Source: JAIBJN01 sp963784175
GTDB taxonomy: Bacteria; Actinomycetota; Thermoleophilia; Gaiellales; Gaiellaceae
Direction: 5' to 3'
NCBI GenBank assembly: GCA_963784175.1
Contig: CAWAQJ010000013.1
Coordinates: 1 to 64,000, forward strand
Length of the DNA stretch: 64,000 bases
The stretch's first letter is position 1; every line of letters starts with the position of its first letter. The position numbers and the translations under genes were made by a program. Below, piece after piece: positions 26,058 through 36,814 of this stretch. The notes under the pieces were generated by a model, which was not told the DNA's origin, did no database searches, and was given only the letters and a program-made list of their open reading frames with translations.

Positions 26058-27341
26058 TCACGCGGCGACCTCCAGCTCCAGGAGCTTCTGGAAGCGCTCG
26101 GGCTCGTCGAACGGCCCGATCAGCGCGAGGTTGAGCCGGTCCTGCCGGATGATGTCCTGTGCGACCCGCTGCACGTCCTCGACCGTGACCTTGTCGAGAG
26201 CCGCGATCACCTCGTCGGGCTCGCGCAGACGCCCTTCGAGCACCTCGTCGCGCAGGGCGAACGAGATCATTCCCTTGGGATCCTCCAACGAGAGCACGAG
26301 GCGGCCCTTGGCGAAGTTGCGCGCCTTCTCCAGCTCGTCGCTCTCGAGCGGCTCGGCGGCGATGCGGCCGAACTCGCCCACGATCGTGGCGACGGCGTCG
26401 TCGATGCGGTTGATGTCGACGCCGCCCTGGGCAAAGAGCGTTCCCGCGTCCGTGTACGCCTGGTTGTAGCCGTAGATGTAGTACGCGAGGCCGCGCCGCT
26501 CGCGGACCTCGGTGAAGAGGCGGGACGACATGCCGCCGCCGAGGGCGGTGGCGAGCAGCATGAGCGAATACCGGTCGGGATGGCCGATCGGGTAGCTGTG
26601 AACGCCCATGCGCACGTGCGCCTGGTCGGACGTCTTCGTGTGGATCTTGACGCGGGGCGCGTCCTGCTCCCAGGCGACGGCGTCGGGGGAGCCCGTCTCG
26701 CCGTTCGGGACGTCGCCGAGCAGCGTCGCGACCCGCTCGACGGCGTCGCCTCCGACCGCGCCCGAGAGACCGGCGACCATGCGGGGCCCGCGGTACCAGC
26801 GGTCGAGGTAGTCGAGGAAGGTCTCGCGCGTGGCGGCGCGCACCGTGTCCTTCGTGCCGATGATGTCCCAGCCGAGCGGCTGGTCGCCGTACAGGAGTTC
26901 GTCGTACACGCCGTCGACATAGTCGCGGGGCGTGTCGTAGTACATGTTCATCTCCTCGACGATCACGCCCTTCTCGCGCTCGATCTCCTCGGGCTCGAAC
27001 TTCGAGTGGCGCAGCATGTCGACGAGGACGTCGAGAGCCGTGTCGCGGTGCTCGGCGGCGCACTTGACGTAGTAGCCCGTGTACTCCTTGCCGGTGAACG
27101 CGTTGAACTCGCCGCCGATCGAGTCGATCTCGCCGGCGATGTCGCGCGCCGAGGGCCGGTTCTCGGTCCCCTTGAAGAACATGTGCTCGGCGAAGTGCGC
27201 GATCCCGTTCGTCTCGCGCGTCTCGTAGCGCGAGCCGGCCGCGACCATCACGAAGCACGCGACGGACTTGGCGCTGGGCATGTCGGCCGTCACGACGCGG
27301 AGGCCGTTCGGGAGGGTGGTCTTGGAGAACGCGTTCGGCAT
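26058..27341 (-). CDS. M16 family zinc metallopeptidase
   Basis: A 427-residue processing-peptidase-like protein. N-terminal half carries the inverted zinc motif HFAEHMFFKG (HxxEH) with the distal Glu in IVEEMNMYYD. The second half is the inactive-type partner domain (GGGMSSRLFTEVRERRGLAY). These enzymes clip small peptides and signal sequences in the cytoplasm. ATG overlaps the thioesterase stop by one base (TGATG), so it is the second gene of a two-gene unit. Confidence 0.95.
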   Translation of the reverse strand: MPNAFSKTTLPNGLRVVTADMPSAKSVACFVMVAAGSRYETRETNGIAHFAEHMFFKGTENRPSARDIAGEIDSIGGEFNAFTGKEYTGYYVKCAAEHRDTALDVLVDMLRHSKFEPEEIEREKGVIVEEMNMYYDTPRDYVDGVYDELLYGDQPLGWDIIGTKDTVRAATRETFLDYLDRWYRGPRMVAGLSGAVGGDAVERVATLLGDVPNGETGSPDAVAWEQDAPRVKIHTKTSDQAHVRMGVHSYPIGHPDRYSLMLLATALGGGMSSRLFTEVRERRGLAYYIYGYNQAYTDAGTLFAQGGVDINRIDDAVATIVGEFGRIAAEPLESDELEKARNFAKGRLVLSLEDPKGMISFALRDEVLEGRLREPDEVIAALDKVTVEDVQRVAQDIIRQDRLNLALIGPFDEPERFQKLLELEVAA

Positions 27342-27772
27342 CAGGTGGCCACAGAGCTCCTCTCTTCATAGGCGTCGAGACGGGTGCGCCAGTCCTCGGG
27401 AACCGCCATGGCGGCGTCCGCCTCGTAGTCGTACGCGACCAGGACGGACGTGGCCTCGAGGACCAGGCGTCCGTCGCCGCCGCGAATCTCGTGCTCCATC
27501 TGGAAGCTCTTCGTCCCGATGCGCGTGACGCGTGCGCCGATCTCGAGCTTCTCGGGGAAGCGTGCGGGCGACCGGAAGTCGACCGCGATGTGGGCGAGGA
27601 TCAGGGAGAGCTTGTACGCGAACTCCGGGCCGAGCACGTCGATCAGGTAGGCGATCCGCGCCGTCTCCAGGTACGTCAGGTAGACCGCGTTGTTCACGTG
27701 GTCGGCCGCATCGACGTCCCGGAACTCGACGTCGCGCGCGTGGATGAAGCGATAGCCCTCCATCTCCCGCAT
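27341..27772 (-). CDS. Acyl-CoA thioesterase, 4-hydroxybenzoyl-CoA thioesterase (hotdog) type
   Basis: A 143-residue single hotdog domain. The active-site segment is EFRDVDAADHVNNAVYLTYL, typical of 4HBT thioesterases, followed by the long central helix and RSPARFPEKLEI. ATG 27772 is chosen; a second in-frame ATG lies three codons in. It is divergent from the SIS gene with only 18 bp between start codons. The acyl-CoA substrate is not predictable. Confidence 0.9.
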   Translation of the reverse strand: MREMEGYRFIHARDVEFRDVDAADHVNNAVYLTYLETARIAYLIDVLGPEFAYKLSLILAHIAVDFRSPARFPEKLEIGARVTRIGTKSFQMEHEIRGGDGRLVLEATSVLVAYDYEADAAMAVPEDWRTRLDAYEERSSVAT

Positions 27773-27790
27773 GGTACTTTCGCGGCTCCG

Positions 27791-28660
27791 GTGCCCGGCG
27801 ACCACACCCGAAAGGCGATATTTGCGCAGCCCGAGTGGCTCCGCGCCGTCCCCGAACGGGTCGGCGACCGGCGGCTTCCCGCCGGCCGCGTCGTCTTCAC
27901 CGGGTGCGGCACGTCGTTCCACGCTGCCCAGACGGGCGGCGAGGCGATGCAGTCGCTCGAGGCGGTGCTCTCGCCGCCCGAGGCGGATCTGCTCGTCGTC
28001 GTCAGCCACGAGGGCGGGACAGCGCTCGCCCTCGAGGCGGTGAGCGCGTTCTCCGGGCCGACCTGGCTCATCACGGGGAAGGAGGAGAGCCCGCTCGCCG
28101 AGGCGGCCGCCGAGGTGCTCGTCGTGACGCCCGAGATCGAGGAGTCCTACTGCCATACGGCCTCCTACACGGCCGCGGTCGCTGCTCTGGCTGTCCTCCG
28201 GGGCGAGGACGTGAGCGGCCTGCCGGGCGCGGTCGAGCGCATCCTCGAGGAGGGGCCGCCGCCGCTCTTCGACGGCGAGCGAGTCGCGGTCGTCGGCGGC
28301 GGGCGCGACTGGCCGACCGCCCAGGAGGCGGTGCTGAAGCTGCGGGAGGGCGTCCGGCTCGCCGCCGAGGCGCACCACACGGAGCAGATCCTCCACGGCC
28401 ACCTGGCGGCGATCGACGAGTCCGTGCGGGTCTTCGTGCTCGAGGGCGAGGGCCGCGCGGCCGAGCGGGCCGGCGACGTCGTGCGCGCCCTCGGCGAGAT
28501 CGGAGCCGAGACGACCCTCATCGCCACCGAGCATCCCGCTGCGGACATCGTGCGCTTCCAGCTCCTCACGCTGGCTCTCGCCGAGCAACGGGGCGTCGAC
28601 CCGGACAAGATCCGCTGGGACGAGCCGCGCTGGGACGCGGCGCGCCAGTCCTACAGCTGA
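27791..28660 (+). CDS. SIS-domain sugar-phosphate isomerase/deaminase-like protein
   Basis: A 289-residue protein with two SIS domains, like the isomerase half of GlmS or AgaS-type aldose-ketose isomerases. First domain has VVFTGCGTSFHAAQTG and VVSHEGGTALAL; second has VVGGGRDWPTAQEAVLKL and EAHHTEQILHGH. No glutaminase domain is present. GTG start at 27791 without a Shine-Dalgarno; TACTTT at 27775-27780 could be the -10 of a nearly leaderless mRNA. Cytoplasmic amino-sugar metabolism is likely. Confidence 0.88.
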   Translation: MPGDHTRKAIFAQPEWLRAVPERVGDRRLPAGRVVFTGCGTSFHAAQTGGEAMQSLEAVLSPPEADLLVVVSHEGGTALALEAVSAFSGPTWLITGKEESPLAEAAAEVLVVTPEIEESYCHTASYTAAVAALAVLRGEDVSGLPGAVERILEEGPPPLFDGERVAVVGGGRDWPTAQEAVLKLREGVRLAAEAHHTEQILHGHLAAIDESVRVFVLEGEGRAAERAGDVVRALGEIGAETTLIATEHPAADIVRFQLLTLALAEQRGVDPDKIRWDEPRWDAARQSYS

Positions 28661-28735
28661 CCTCCGCGCAGCTTGGCTCGACGCCGCGTGGCTGGTAGCG
28701 TCGGCGCAGCCCCGGGGGGACCAAAGGGAGGAGTC

Positions 28736-30361
28736 ATGAGACGCAGGCTCGGAAGGCTTAGCTTGACGCTCCTCGTTCTCGCAGTCGGCCTTGCGATGGC
28801 CGCGCCCGCGCAGGCCTCGCGCGACCGGCCGAGCCGCGTGCTGATCGTCGTCCTGGACCAGATGCGGCCCGAGTACGTCGACCTCTTCGACATGGACAAC
28901 GTGCGCGGGCTGATCGAGGACGGTGTCAACTACCCCGACGCCTACCTCGGGCACATGGGCTCGGAGACGGTGATCACGCACAACGTCCTCACGACCGGGG
29001 TGCTCCCGAAGAACATGGGCTGGTCGGACGAGGTGCAGCGCGACGTCGACGACGTCCTCGGCGAGGGCCCGGGTGCGTTCTTCGTCACCTCGAGCCTCTC
29101 GCGGGACCAGTTCTTCGACCTGCAGACGGCCTCGGGCGTCCCCCGTCTCGGGGAGTTTCTGCACGACGCCTTTCCGGGCACGAAGTTCATCACCGTCGGC
29201 GAGAAGACGACCGCGACGTACACCTCGGGCGGCCCGTCCGCGGACATCATCGTCACGCTGAGCGGGCGCGAGTTCAACTGCGCCGGCGCCGGCAACACCT
29301 ACCGCGGCCCAACGGGCGTGGCGGTGCCGATGTACTTGTCGCAGCCGTCCTGCGGGCGGTTCTACATCGACTCGAACGCGAACCTCGACTACGGCACGCG
29401 CACCGACTGTCCGGCGTGCATGTACCCCGAGGACGGGAACCGGTTCGTCCCGGGGAACGACCCGGCGCACCTCGGCGGCGACACGTGGGTGGCCGACGCC
29501 GCCATGGCGATGATGGACAACGAGCCGTGGAGCGGGATGCTCGTGAGCTTCGGGGGCATCGACAAGATCGGGCACATGTGGGGCGGGATCACCGACACGG
29601 GCGTCTACCCGCCTCCGTTCGACCAGGTGCACGAGCGCTTCATCGCTAAGAACGCCGACGACCAGCTCGGCCGCCTGATCGCGAGGCTTCGCGACCGCGG
29701 TCAGCTCGACGAGACGCTGATCGTCCTCACGACGGATCACGCCGGCAACCCCGCCTTGAACTTCCACGGTCTCGACGGGCCCAACCGGAGCAACTTCAAC
29801 TGGTACTACGGCAAGGACTCGAACGAGACCTATCTCTCGCCGCAGCCGCAGCTGGCGCCGCTCCTGGCGACGGGCAACATCGCCTTCAACTACCAGGACA
29901 GCGCCGTGCGCTCGTGGCTTGTCGACCAGTCGACCGCGAGGAAGAAGGAGGCCGCCGCGGCCATGGCGACGCTGCCCAGCGTGATCGCCTCGTACTACCG
30001 GCAGGGCAGCAAGTACGTGCTCTACACGACCGAAACCTCGACCCCGATGACGAAGGCTGAGCGCAAGTGGTGGCGCGCGCACGGCCAGGAGCTAGTCGAC
30101 ACGATGGCCGCGCCGTTCGCCGCCGACGTCGTCGGGCTGCTCCAGGACAACGCGAGCTACGGCGTCGCCGGCGACCACGGCGGGGCCCAGGAGCCGGTGC
30201 AGCGCATCCCGATTGTGTTCTGGGCCGACGGGCTCAAGGCGGGCGCGCATCCGGCCTACGACCTGCGGTCGGTGGACATCCTCCCGACTGTGCTCCGGGA
30301 GCTCGGCATCAAGCGCGGCAAGGGGTTCGACGGCAAGGCCGTCGAGCTGCCGCACCGTTAG
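28736..30361 (+). CDS. Secreted alkaline phosphatase superfamily protein (phosphodiesterase/sulfatase-like)
   Basis: A 541-residue exported enzyme. Signal peptide residues 1-27 (LTLLVLAVGLAMAAPAQA). The core begins VLIVVLDQMRPEYVD with metal Asp, then ETVITHNVLTTGVLP where Thr would be the nucleophile, then FGGIDKIGHMWGG, TTDHAG and GDHGGAQEPVQRIPIVFW supplying the remaining metal His and Asp. These motifs fit the nucleotide pyrophosphatase/phosphodiesterase branch. ATG follows an excellent AAAGGGAGGAG. Closed by a hairpin at 30376-30395. Confidence 0.92.
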   Translation: MRRRLGRLSLTLLVLAVGLAMAAPAQASRDRPSRVLIVVLDQMRPEYVDLFDMDNVRGLIEDGVNYPDAYLGHMGSETVITHNVLTTGVLPKNMGWSDEVQRDVDDVLGEGPGAFFVTSSLSRDQFFDLQTASGVPRLGEFLHDAFPGTKFITVGEKTTATYTSGGPSADIIVTLSGREFNCAGAGNTYRGPTGVAVPMYLSQPSCGRFYIDSNANLDYGTRTDCPACMYPEDGNRFVPGNDPAHLGGDTWVADAAMAMMDNEPWSGMLVSFGGIDKIGHMWGGITDTGVYPPPFDQVHERFIAKNADDQLGRLIARLRDRGQLDETLIVLTTDHAGNPALNFHGLDGPNRSNFNWYYGKDSNETYLSPQPQLAPLLATGNIAFNYQDSAVRSWLVDQSTARKKEAAAAMATLPSVIASYYRQGSKYVLYTTETSTPMTKAERKWWRAHGQELVDTMAAPFAADVVGLLQDNASYGVAGDHGGAQEPVQRIPIVFWADGLKAGAHPAYDLRSVDILPTVLRELGIKRGKGFDGKAVELPHR

Positions 30362-30375
30362 CAGATCGCGAGGGT

Positions 30376-30395
30376 GGGCCCGCTCCGGCGGGCCC
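30376..30395. terminator. Bidirectional terminator hairpin between convergent genes
   Basis: Perfect 8-bp stem GGGCCCGC / GCGGGCCC around a TCCG tetraloop, 14 bp after the phosphatase stop and abutting the stop of the convergent membrane protein. Confidence 0.7.
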
Positions 30396-31756
30396 TACCT
30401 CGACAGCAGCCAGAGCCCGGCGACGGTGTAGACGACCATCAGCGCCAGCATGGCGTACTGGCTGATGGCGGCCTTGCGCGGTGAGTCGAAGAGCTCGACA
30501 GCCTTGTCGTGGGCCAGGACGAGCCCGGCGACGTGCCCGATCACGAGCGCCGCGACCTGGGCGTACCAGATCGTCTTCGGGGCCAGGACGTTGATCCGCG
30601 GGACCACGTCCGCCGTCCCGAACAGGTCCCAGCCGAAGCCGAACGGGTCGGAGACGAAGATCGCCAGGTACTGCGACTCCCGCACGAGGAACGAGAAGTA
30701 GTGCGCGACGACGTAGGCGAGCGCGATCGGAACGAGGCTGCCGAGGAACGCGTCGGTCAGGTCGCCGTCGTACTGGACGGCCCGCGCCGCGATCCTCATG
30801 GCGGCGATGTAGGCCAGTGCCACGAGGGCGATCATGAGCACGAGGCCCGTGAGCGCGACCAGGCCGCCGACCACGTCCGCCAGGGTGGGCGAGCGCTCGA
30901 TCACCTCCCGCGTCAGCTTCGCGCGGACTTCGACCGCCCAGTAGTCGGTCTGGCTGAAGCCGTCGAACGCTACCGACCCGAGCATGACGGCGATGAACGC
31001 GAGCGTTCCGGGCCGGGCGTCGAGGTTGGCGAGCCCCGTGAACGGCCAGCGCACGACGAGCCGCCCGTCGCGGCCGGCGAAGGGCGCGATGCGGGCGAGC
31101 AGGCCGAAGTAGACCGCGAACGCCTCGCCGTTGTCGGTCCAGGCTTTCCTGCCGTAGGCGAGCATCGCCAGCCACGTGACGACGCTGTACATGAGGATCG
31201 CGAGGGCGATCGCCCGCGGATTGCTCGAATCCCAGTAGGCGAGCTCCAGGGCGGCGAACGCGAGCAGGAGGACGGCACCCGGCCAGCGGCCGAACCGCTC
31301 GGGATACGAGAACGGGGTCTCCCAGCAAAGGTCTGTGCGCTCCGAGATCCAGGCGGCGGCGTCCGCCGCGGCCCGCCACGGGCTCAGCACCGTCCAGACG
31401 TTCCCGAAGAGAGCGCTCAGCGCCGGGAGGCCGAGCCAGAAGTAGACGAAGACGAAGCGCGGAGCGAGGTTCTCGTCGGGTGACGTGTCCCCGATCGCGG
31501 CAGCCACCGCGACGAGCACGAACAGCGCGAACGAAACGGCGCCGAGGAGAATCCGCAGCGCACTGCTCCACACCACTGCCTGAAGCCCCGGCAGCGGACG
31601 GCCGCGGCTCGCCTCGGCCAGAAGCGGGCGCTGCCAGAGCGCCCAGAGGGCCACGAACGAGACCACCAGGACCACGGAGGCGCCCCAGTAGAACAGCCAC
31701 CCGGGGACCGGAAGGTCTCGAACCCCGCCGAGCCCGTGGGCAAGCGGATACGACAC
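30395..31756 (-). CDS. Polytopic membrane protein of the group often annotated as fenitrothion hydrolase-like
   Basis: A 453-residue integral membrane protein with about ten predicted helices. It begins SYPLAHGLGGVRDLPVPGWL and contains a conserved FVYFWLGLPALSALFGNVW region. Homologues in actinobacteria are commonly labelled fenitrothion hydrolase after FedA-type proteins; that label should not be taken as a function here. It is coupled (6 bp gap) to an upstream secreted cupredoxin-like protein, so copper handling or redox chemistry at the membrane is a better guess (inference). Confidence 0.85.
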   Translation of the reverse strand: MSYPLAHGLGGVRDLPVPGWLFYWGASVVLVVSFVALWALWQRPLLAEASRGRPLPGLQAVVWSSALRILLGAVSFALFVLVAVAAAIGDTSPDENLAPRFVFVYFWLGLPALSALFGNVWTVLSPWRAAADAAAWISERTDLCWETPFSYPERFGRWPGAVLLLAFAALELAYWDSSNPRAIALAILMYSVVTWLAMLAYGRKAWTDNGEAFAVYFGLLARIAPFAGRDGRLVVRWPFTGLANLDARPGTLAFIAVMLGSVAFDGFSQTDYWAVEVRAKLTREVIERSPTLADVVGGLVALTGLVLMIALVALAYIAAMRIAARAVQYDGDLTDAFLGSLVPIALAYVVAHYFSFLVRESQYLAIFVSDPFGFGWDLFGTADVVPRINVLAPKTIWYAQVAALVIGHVAGLVLAHDKAVELFDSPRKAAISQYAMLALMVVYTVAGLWLLSR

Positions 31757-31762
31757 GCGGGT

Positions 31763-32320
31763 CTAGCTGACGACGAGCTCGGCGATCGGCACTCCACGCT
31801 CCTCGAGCTCGAGCTCGAACTCGCCGACGTCGTCCGCGCGGAAGCTGATGCGGGCAGGCTGCCCTGGCGCCACCTCGGCGGCCAGGTCGTAGCCGTGGAG
31901 GTGCACCTCGTCCTCGACGTCCGAGCGGACGACCAGCTCGACCTGCTCACCCTGCGCGATCGGTATGTGCTTGACGCCGCCGACGGGTTGCGCGTTTCGG
32001 ACGACCACGACCACCCGATGTGGAGGCGGCGGGCCGGCTTCGGTCGTGGTCTCCTCCTCCGTGGTCGTCTCCTCGGTGGTGGCTTCCTCCGTCGTCGCTT
32101 CCTCGGTGGTTGTCTCCGCCGCCGTCGTCTCTGCGGCGGCCGTCGTGTCCGGCGTGTCGTCTTCGTCGTCGGGTCGGAGCACGAGGAAGAGCACGATTGC
32201 GAGGACGGCGACTCCGGCTACGATCGCGCCGACCGCCCAGGGGTTGCGTCCGCCTCCTCCCGTCGGCGGGGACGGCTGACTCGGGGGCCCGGCGGGGGGT
32301 TCCTGCGGCGCTTGGCTCAT
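31763..32320 (-). CDS. Membrane-anchored cupredoxin-like protein with Thr/Glu repeat linker
   Basis: A 185-residue protein: a Pro/Gly-rich N-terminus, one membrane helix at about residues 29-46 (AVGAIVAGVAVLAIVLFLVL), a low-complexity linker of TTEEA/TTEEE repeats (about residues 57-92), and a C-terminal cupredoxin-like beta sandwich (VVVRNAQPVGGVKHIPI, then HLHGYD). The His of HLHGYD could bind metal but the full blue-copper ligand set is not evident. ATG 32320. It sits directly upstream of the polytopic membrane protein. Confidence 0.85.
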   Translation of the reverse strand: MSQAPQEPPAGPPSQPSPPTGGGGRNPWAVGAIVAGVAVLAIVLFLVLRPDDEDDTPDTTAAAETTAAETTTEEATTEEATTEETTTEEETTTEAGPPPPHRVVVVVRNAQPVGGVKHIPIAQGEQVELVVRSDVEDEVHLHGYDLAAEVAPGQPARISFRADDVGEFELELEERGVPIAELVVS

Positions 32321-32420
32321 CTGACTCCCTCCACGTTCTGGATTCGGTTTCGACTCTCCGCGTTGTGGCCCGCGGTTCGCGCGGGCGCCCCACCGCCCGG
32401 CATCTTGCCAGCGCGGCGCT

Positions 32421-32705
32421 CTATCTGACGACGATGCCGCCGTTCTCGGCGGCGCCGGCGAGGAAGCCGAGCCAGTCCTCCCAGAGCTTCGAGTCGTCGA
32501 GCGTCGTCGGTTCCGAGGATGCCTGCGAGAGCGCGAGGTCGATCGCACCGGCCGGAATCGTCGCTCCCGGCTCGAGGCGGTCGAGCTTCAGCCAGCCCGT
32601 CATCCCCTGCTCGGTCATCTCCGCCGCGAGGCGTTCCAGGTCGGCCAGGCCCAGGAAGACATGCCCGCCCATGCCGTCGTTCCGAGCCCAGTAGAGCCGG
32701 AGCAT
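32421..32705 (-). CDS. Hypothetical protein, 94 aa
   Basis: I do not recognise a family. The protein starts LRLYWARNDGMGGHVFLG and is acidic, soluble and without Cys. ATG at 32705 overlaps the upstream aminotransferase stop by one base (TGATG), a strong sign of a real coupled gene. Codon use matches its neighbours. Confidence 0.75.
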   Translation of the reverse strand: MLRLYWARNDGMGGHVFLGLADLERLAAEMTEQGMTGWLKLDRLEPGATIPAGAIDLALSQASSEPTTLDDSKLWEDWLGFLAGAAENGGIVVR

Positions 32706-33871
32706 CAGACGAGCTCGGCGAGGGCGGCCAGCGCTCGGTCGACCTCGTCGACGGTGTTGTAGTGCACAAGCCCGATGCGGAGCGCGCCGTCCGGGAGGCC
32801 GAGCCTCTGCATCACCTCGTAGGCGTAGTAGTCGCCCCACCAGGCGGCGATGTTCCGCTCGGCCAGACGAGTCGAGGCCTCCTCGGGCGTGAGACCGGGG
32901 ACGGTGAGCGCGAAGGTCGGGACTCGCCCCTCCATCGTAGGCGGCCCGTGGAGCCTGACGCCCGCCGGGAGGCCGGCAAGGAAGCGCTCGCCCAGGTCGC
33001 GCTCGTGGGCTGTGATCGCCTCCCAGCCCAGCGACTCGATGTAGGCGACGGCCGCGCAGAAGCCCGCGAGCGCCTCGTGCGGGAGGGTCCCGGTCTCGAA
33101 GCGCGCCCCGATCGGCTCGTTCGGCGCGGGCCGCACCTTGTACGGACGCCACCCTCCGATCAGCTCACGCCGGCCGTAGAAGAGTCCGAGGTGGGGCCCG
33201 AAGAACTTGTAGGGCGAGCAGAGGAGCACGTCGGCGTCCACCGCCCGGACGTCGATCGGCCCGTGCGGCCCGTAGTGGACGGCATCGACCCAGGCGAGCG
33301 CGCCGGCCTCGTGCGCCAGCTCGACGATCCGCCGGACATCCGTGACCGTCCCGACCGCGTTCGAGGCCCAGGGGAAGGCGACGACCCGCGTCCGGTCGCC
33401 GAGCTGCCGCTGGAGGTCGTCCAGGTCGAGCGTGACGTCGTCCTCGCGGACGTCGACGAAGCGAACGACCAGGTCGAGGTCGTGGGCCAGCTCGAGCCAC
33501 GGCGAGATGTTGCCGTCGTGGTCGAGCCGCGTGACGACGATCTCGTCGCCGGCGCGCAGCTCGCGGCCGAGCGTGCGCGTGAGCGCGAAGTTCAGCGTGG
33601 TCATGTTCTGGCCGAACCCGACCTCGTCCGCCTCGCAGCCGAGGAAGCGCGCGGCCGTGTGGTGCGCGGAGACGATGAGGGCGTCGCTGTGCACGCTCGT
33701 CTCGAACGGCCCGCCGAGGTTCGCGTTCGACTCGCGCAGGTACGAGGTCATGGCCTCGATGACGGAGTCGGGCGTCTGCGTGCCGCCCGGGGCGTCTAGG
33801 AAGGCCAACGGACGGTCGAGCGCGGAGAAGCGCGCGCGTACCGCCGCGACATCGAGGGCGACCGCGCTCAC
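32705..33871 (-). CDS. Cysteine desulfurase-like / class V aminotransferase
   Basis: A 388-residue PLP enzyme. Opening FLDAPGGTQTPDSVIEAM, an internal ANLGGPFETSVHSD, and the Lys site LLCSPYKFFGPH typical of the cysteine desulfurase-like subgroup in actinobacteria. The IscS/SufS mobile Cys loop is not obvious, so it may be a lyase or aminotransferase rather than a true desulfurase. GTG 33871 is used; an in-frame ATG at 33913 would add 14 residues. It belongs to the minus-strand run starting with MmsA. Confidence 0.88.
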   Translation of the reverse strand: MSAVALDVAAVRARFSALDRPLAFLDAPGGTQTPDSVIEAMTSYLRESNANLGGPFETSVHSDALIVSAHHTAARFLGCEADEVGFGQNMTTLNFALTRTLGRELRAGDEIVVTRLDHDGNISPWLELAHDLDLVVRFVDVREDDVTLDLDDLQRQLGDRTRVVAFPWASNAVGTVTDVRRIVELAHEAGALAWVDAVHYGPHGPIDVRAVDADVLLCSPYKFFGPHLGLFYGRRELIGGWRPYKVRPAPNEPIGARFETGTLPHEALAGFCAAVAYIESLGWEAITAHERDLGERFLAGLPAGVRLHGPPTMEGRVPTFALTVPGLTPEEASTRLAERNIAAWWGDYYAYEVMQRLGLPDGALRIGLVHYNTVDEVDRALAALAELV

Positions 33872-33920
33872 GGGCCGACCGGCCCGGGAGCGTGGGGAGC
33901 AGGCCGGAGGCATGCGACGC

Positions 33921-34898
33921 TCATCGGGCGAGCAGCTCCCGCTCGCGGGTCTCGTCGAGCCCCGCCTGGGGGAACGTCTCGGCCTGCTCGAGCGTGTCGC
34001 GAATCGTCTGAGCGAGCGGCCGGAACCTCAGCCCCGCGTCGATCGCCTTGCTCACGTCGATCGCCAGGAAGTTGGCCACCTCGGGGTTCCCGCCCGGCGC
34101 CACCCAGAGGGGCAGGTCACTCCACGCTTCGACGCCGTTCTCGACCAGGTAGTCCTCGTCCACCCAGACGAGCCTCGCGTCGCTCCCGGTCTCGTCCACG
34201 ATCGCCTCGAGCACCGCCTCCATCGTCAGCGGCCGCTCCGGTCCCGTCGCGTTGAAGACGCCCGACTCGCCCTTCTCGGCCATGTCCAGCAGCCAGTCCG
34301 CCAGATCCCTGGCGTGGATCAGCTGCACGGGCTGGTCGCGCGGCTCCGGCGCCAGCACGTCGCCGCCCCGCGCGATGCGGTGCACCCAGTACGTGAAGCG
34401 CCCGCTCATGTCGTACGGCCCGACGATCAGCCCGGCGCGCGCGGAGAGCGAGCGCCCCGGGAGGGACCGCTCGAGCTCGCGCTCGCAGAGCACCTTGAGC
34501 CCTCCGTAGACGTCTGCGCTCGTGATCTCCTCGGTCGTCTCGTCCTCGAGTACGTGCACCGGCGAGGACTCGTTTGTGCCGGGAAGGGTCGTGTCCGCGT
34601 AGACGGAGCAGCTCGACAGGAACGTGTAGTGGCCGACGCGGTCGCCGAGCAGGGCCGCGGCATCGCGAACCCAGCGCGGCACGCGCGCCGAGGTGTCCAC
34701 GACGACGTCCCAGCTCCCGTCGCGGAGGCTTTCCAGGTCACCTGCGGCACGGTCGCCGTGCAGCGTCTCCACCTCGGGGTAGAGGTCGGGGCCCGTCCGG
34801 CCCCGGTTGAAGAGCGTGATCTCGTGCCCGCGCTCCCGGGCGCTTTCGACGAGGTGGCGCCCGACGAAGAGCGTGCCGCCCAGGATGAGGATCCTCAT
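33921..34898 (-). CDS. NAD-dependent epimerase/dehydratase family protein (extended SDR)
   Basis: A 325-residue Rossmann protein with ILGGTLFVGRHLVESA, the GxxGxxG-like loop of atypical SDRs, FLSSCSVYADT and the YGGLKVLCE (YxxxK) catalytic pair. The SDR class resembles isoflavone-reductase or mRNA-binding type members often acting on nucleotide sugars. ATG 34898 overlaps the OsmC stop by 4 bp (ATGA). Confidence 0.92.
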   Translation of the reverse strand: MRILILGGTLFVGRHLVESARERGHEITLFNRGRTGPDLYPEVETLHGDRAAGDLESLRDGSWDVVVDTSARVPRWVRDAAALLGDRVGHYTFLSSCSVYADTTLPGTNESSPVHVLEDETTEEITSADVYGGLKVLCERELERSLPGRSLSARAGLIVGPYDMSGRFTYWVHRIARGGDVLAPEPRDQPVQLIHARDLADWLLDMAEKGESGVFNATGPERPLTMEAVLEAIVDETGSDARLVWVDEDYLVENGVEAWSDLPLWVAPGGNPEVANFLAIDVSKAIDAGLRFRPLAQTIRDTLEQAETFPQAGLDETRERELLAR

Positions 34899-35299
34899 CG
34901 CACGACCTCGCCGTTCACGCGCCATTCGTAGCGCGGAGACGGCCGCAGGGAGGCGCCGACGAAGCAGTCCCGTTCGGCGAGATCGAGCAGCTCTCCGAGA
35001 TCGTCACCCTGCGGAAGCGGGTCGAGCTCGACGTCGAGGCCGCACTCGATCTCGGCGAAGGCGTAGCGGCCGTCGTCTTCGCGCTTCGCGACGACTCCCT
35101 CGGCGGCCGCGCTCCCGCGAACGGAAACGCCCTCGCGGTCGGCGTGGAAGTTCAGGCTCTTGAGGGTGCAGCGCATGAGCCCCGCGAGGACGAGGTGCTC
35201 GGGCGTCCAGGGCTCGCCGGGCACGAGCGGCGACTCACCGCCCGCGAGCAGCCGCCCCTCTGCGTCGAGGCTCGCCGCGTACTCGAACCGCTTGGCCAC
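34895..35299 (-). CDS. OsmC family protein
   Basis: A 134-residue OsmC-like protein. One Cys is in the central helix (GLMRCTLKSLNFH) and one in ERDCFVGASL, matching the two-Cys arrangement of hydroperoxide reductases. GTG start at 35299, just after the MmsA stop, and coupled to the epimerase. A second OsmC paralogue sits at 9.8 kb. Confidence 0.9.
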   Translation of the reverse strand: MAKRFEYAASLDAEGRLLAGGESPLVPGEPWTPEHLVLAGLMRCTLKSLNFHADREGVSVRGSAAAEGVVAKREDDGRYAFAEIECGLDVELDPLPQGDDLGELLDLAERDCFVGASLRPSPRYEWRVNGEVVR

Positions 35300-35302
35300 C
35301 CG

Positions 35303-36778
<1,476 letters not shown>

Positions 36779-36814
36779 CTCTGCCTCCTGGTTGCTCGAC
36801 CGTAGAGTATCGCC

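Noticed and set aside
27341..30082. Apparent 913-aa frame ending in the thioesterase
   Set aside because: Only the last 143 residues are family sequence; the rest is an antisense shadow of the SIS and phosphatase genes.
30395..31756. Pesticide (fenitrothion) hydrolase function
   Set aside because: Label comes from distant homology only; no hydrolase motif is visible in this polytopic protein.
32030..32140. Short tandem repeat locus
   Set aside because: It is the coding sequence of the Thr/Glu linker in the cupredoxin-like protein.
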